From assembly GCA_018821745.1 (NCBI GenBank), contig JAHJLU010000534.1:1-7817 (forward strand): 7,817 nucleotides of DNA, in the 5' to 3' direction. The DNA is from Myxococcota bacterium. GTDB lineage: Bacteria; Myxococcota_A; Polyangia; HGW-17. Of this stretch, positions 6,830 to 7,817 are shown piece after piece. The notes under the pieces were generated by a model. That model worked only from the letters and a program-made list of their open reading frames with translations. It was not told the origin of the DNA and made no database searches. Both the position numbers and the translations under genes were made by a program. Positions within the stretch are counted from its first letter, which is position 1, and each line of letters starts with the position of its first letter.

Positions 6830-7779
6830 CACCCCGACAGAAGACTCTTTTTCAGGGCCGCAATGAGGGGCACATAATCGTGGAAATATTGCATTCTTCT
6901 CAGACGCTTGAACATCTTTGCTCCTCCGGGAAGGGTGCGATGAAGATACTCCCAGTGCCCCGCCATTTTGTGATACAGGTGGGCGCTTCCGCTGAGTCTC
7001 CGTGTGTAGTGGAAGAACAGCTCCTCGTGAAAAGCAAAGATCAACTCATACCGTTTCAGGTCGGAGATGCTCTTCCCTGATTTTATCTCGGAGGCGAGCA
7101 GCGGATTGGCAAAAAGCCCTCTCCCAAGCATGAATCTGTTAACGGAGGGGAAGCGCTCCTGCACCTCATGAAACTCCTCCGGGGTGGTAATTTCACCATT
7201 ATATACCACCGGATGGTCCAAAGAAACAAGCGCCTCCTGGAACCGGTCAAGATCCAGACGGCCCTTGTACATCTGCTTCCCCGTGCGGGGATGGATGATG
7301 ATTTCATCAAGTGGGTAGCGATTGAAGACAGGAATGAGGGCAGAGAGATCCCCTGAATCGGTGAGGCCAAGACGGACCTTCACCGAGAGTTTTCCCGGGA
7401 AAGTGCCTAACACCTTTTCCAAGAAATCATCAACGAGGTCAGGGTGGGGTAAAAGAGCGGAGCCGCAGCCTTTTTTCGTCATGGTGGGAAAGGGGCAGCC
7501 AAGATTCCAGTTGATCCGCTCATGCCCGAGGTCAAGGAATCTCATGGCCAGCTCCAAAAAGTACACGTGATTTTTCCCGATGATCTGGGGAATGACCGGC
7601 AGGGAGTTATTGGCAGGGATCAGGTCATTGAACTGTGTTTCCTTGACATCACTGCCCCGAAGAGTGCTCAGAAAGGGAGCCACCGCCTCATCAATCCCCG
7701 AAAAATGCCGGGCAAATGAATTCCGATAAATACGATCGGAGATCCCCCTCACGGGAGCCATCATCAAAGAAACTGACAT
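6829..7779 (-). CDS. dus: tRNA-dihydrouridine synthase (Dus family), full length
   Basis: This 316-residue cytosolic FMN enzyme reduces a specific uridine of tRNA to dihydrouridine with NADPH. The N-terminal TIM barrel shows APVRGISD (8-15, the APM-G-TD position of the family), QIIG (65-68), NLGCP (92-96) with Cys95 at the catalytic general-acid position, KKGCGSALL (102-110), KVRLG (134-138), HPRTGKQMYKG (163-173), YNGEI (193-197) and MLGRGLFANP (217-226), the last three being FMN-phosphate and barrel-end motifs. Residues from about 240 form the helical tRNA-binding tail, with RRLSGSAHLYHKM. The motifs HPRTGKQ-YKG, YNGEI and GRGLFANP differ from E. coli DusA, DusB and DusC and recall a separate Dus subgroup I associate with Bacteroidetes, Firmicutes and spirochaetes, so the target uridine is not predictable. 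ATG at 7779 has only a weak TGGA upstream, and Met6 or Met7 are alternative starts. It converges on glgP with a 105-bp gap. Confidence 0.93.
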   Translation of the reverse strand: MSVSLMMAPVRGISDRIYRNSFARHFSGIDEAVAPFLSTLRGSDVKETQFNDLIPANNSLPVIPQIIGKNHVYFLELAMRFLDLGHERINWNLGCPFPTMTKKGCGSALLPHPDLVDDFLEKVLGTFPGKLSVKVRLGLTDSGDLSALIPVFNRYPLDEIIIHPRTGKQMYKGRLDLDRFQEALVSLDHPVVYNGEITTPEEFHEVQERFPSVNRFMLGRGLFANPLLASEIKSGKSISDLKRYELIFAFHEELFFHYTRRLSGSAHLYHKMAGHWEYLHRTLPGGAKMFKRLRRMQYFHDYVPLIAALKKSLLSG

Positions 7780-7817
7780 GGATTTTCCATTTCTGCATGG
7801 GGTGAATGCATCCTCAT

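Overview
The window (7,817 bp, moderately GC-rich) looks like a chromosomal piece from a deltaproteobacterial-type Gram-negative bacterium (Myxococcota, Bradymonadota or Desulfobacterota in the broad sense). The main clue is a secreted or lipid-anchored protein built from six-cysteine repeats, a DNDGD-type acidic loop and a LamG-like domain, an architecture typical of those groups. This placement is an inference from protein style, not from a marker gene. No mobile element, CRISPR array, rRNA or tRNA is visible.

Layout, left to right. (1) Positions 1-1292, minus strand: the N-terminal 430 codons of a probable surface lipoprotein, cut by the left edge. It has a signal peptide, an Asn-rich linker, four regular Cys repeats, a calcium-loop-like segment and most of a LamG/concanavalin-like domain. 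(2) Positions 1557-3827, minus strand: a full-length 756-residue cation-chloride cotransporter of the SLC12 (NKCC/NCC/KCC) family, with recognisable Na+, K+ and Cl- ligand positions. (3) Positions 3828-4218: a 391-bp divergent intergenic region, visibly more AT-rich than its flanks. (4) Positions 4219-6723, plus strand: a complete glycogen/alpha-glucan phosphorylase (GT35). (5) Positions 6829-7779, minus strand: a complete tRNA-dihydrouridine synthase, convergent with glgP.

The genes do not form an obvious pathway. Glycogen mobilisation (glgP), ion cotransport (SLC12), tRNA modification (dus) and a surface protein are probably separate transcription units: the cotransporter and glgP are divergent, glgP and dus convergent, and the cotransporter and lipoprotein genes are separated by 264 bp. 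I see no convincing undescribed multi-gene system. The items most worth a second look are the bacterial NKCC-like transporter with a near-complete ion-ligand set and the highly regular Cys-repeat surface protein. The latter is easily missed because it starts at GTG and runs off the window, while long shadow frames lie across it.
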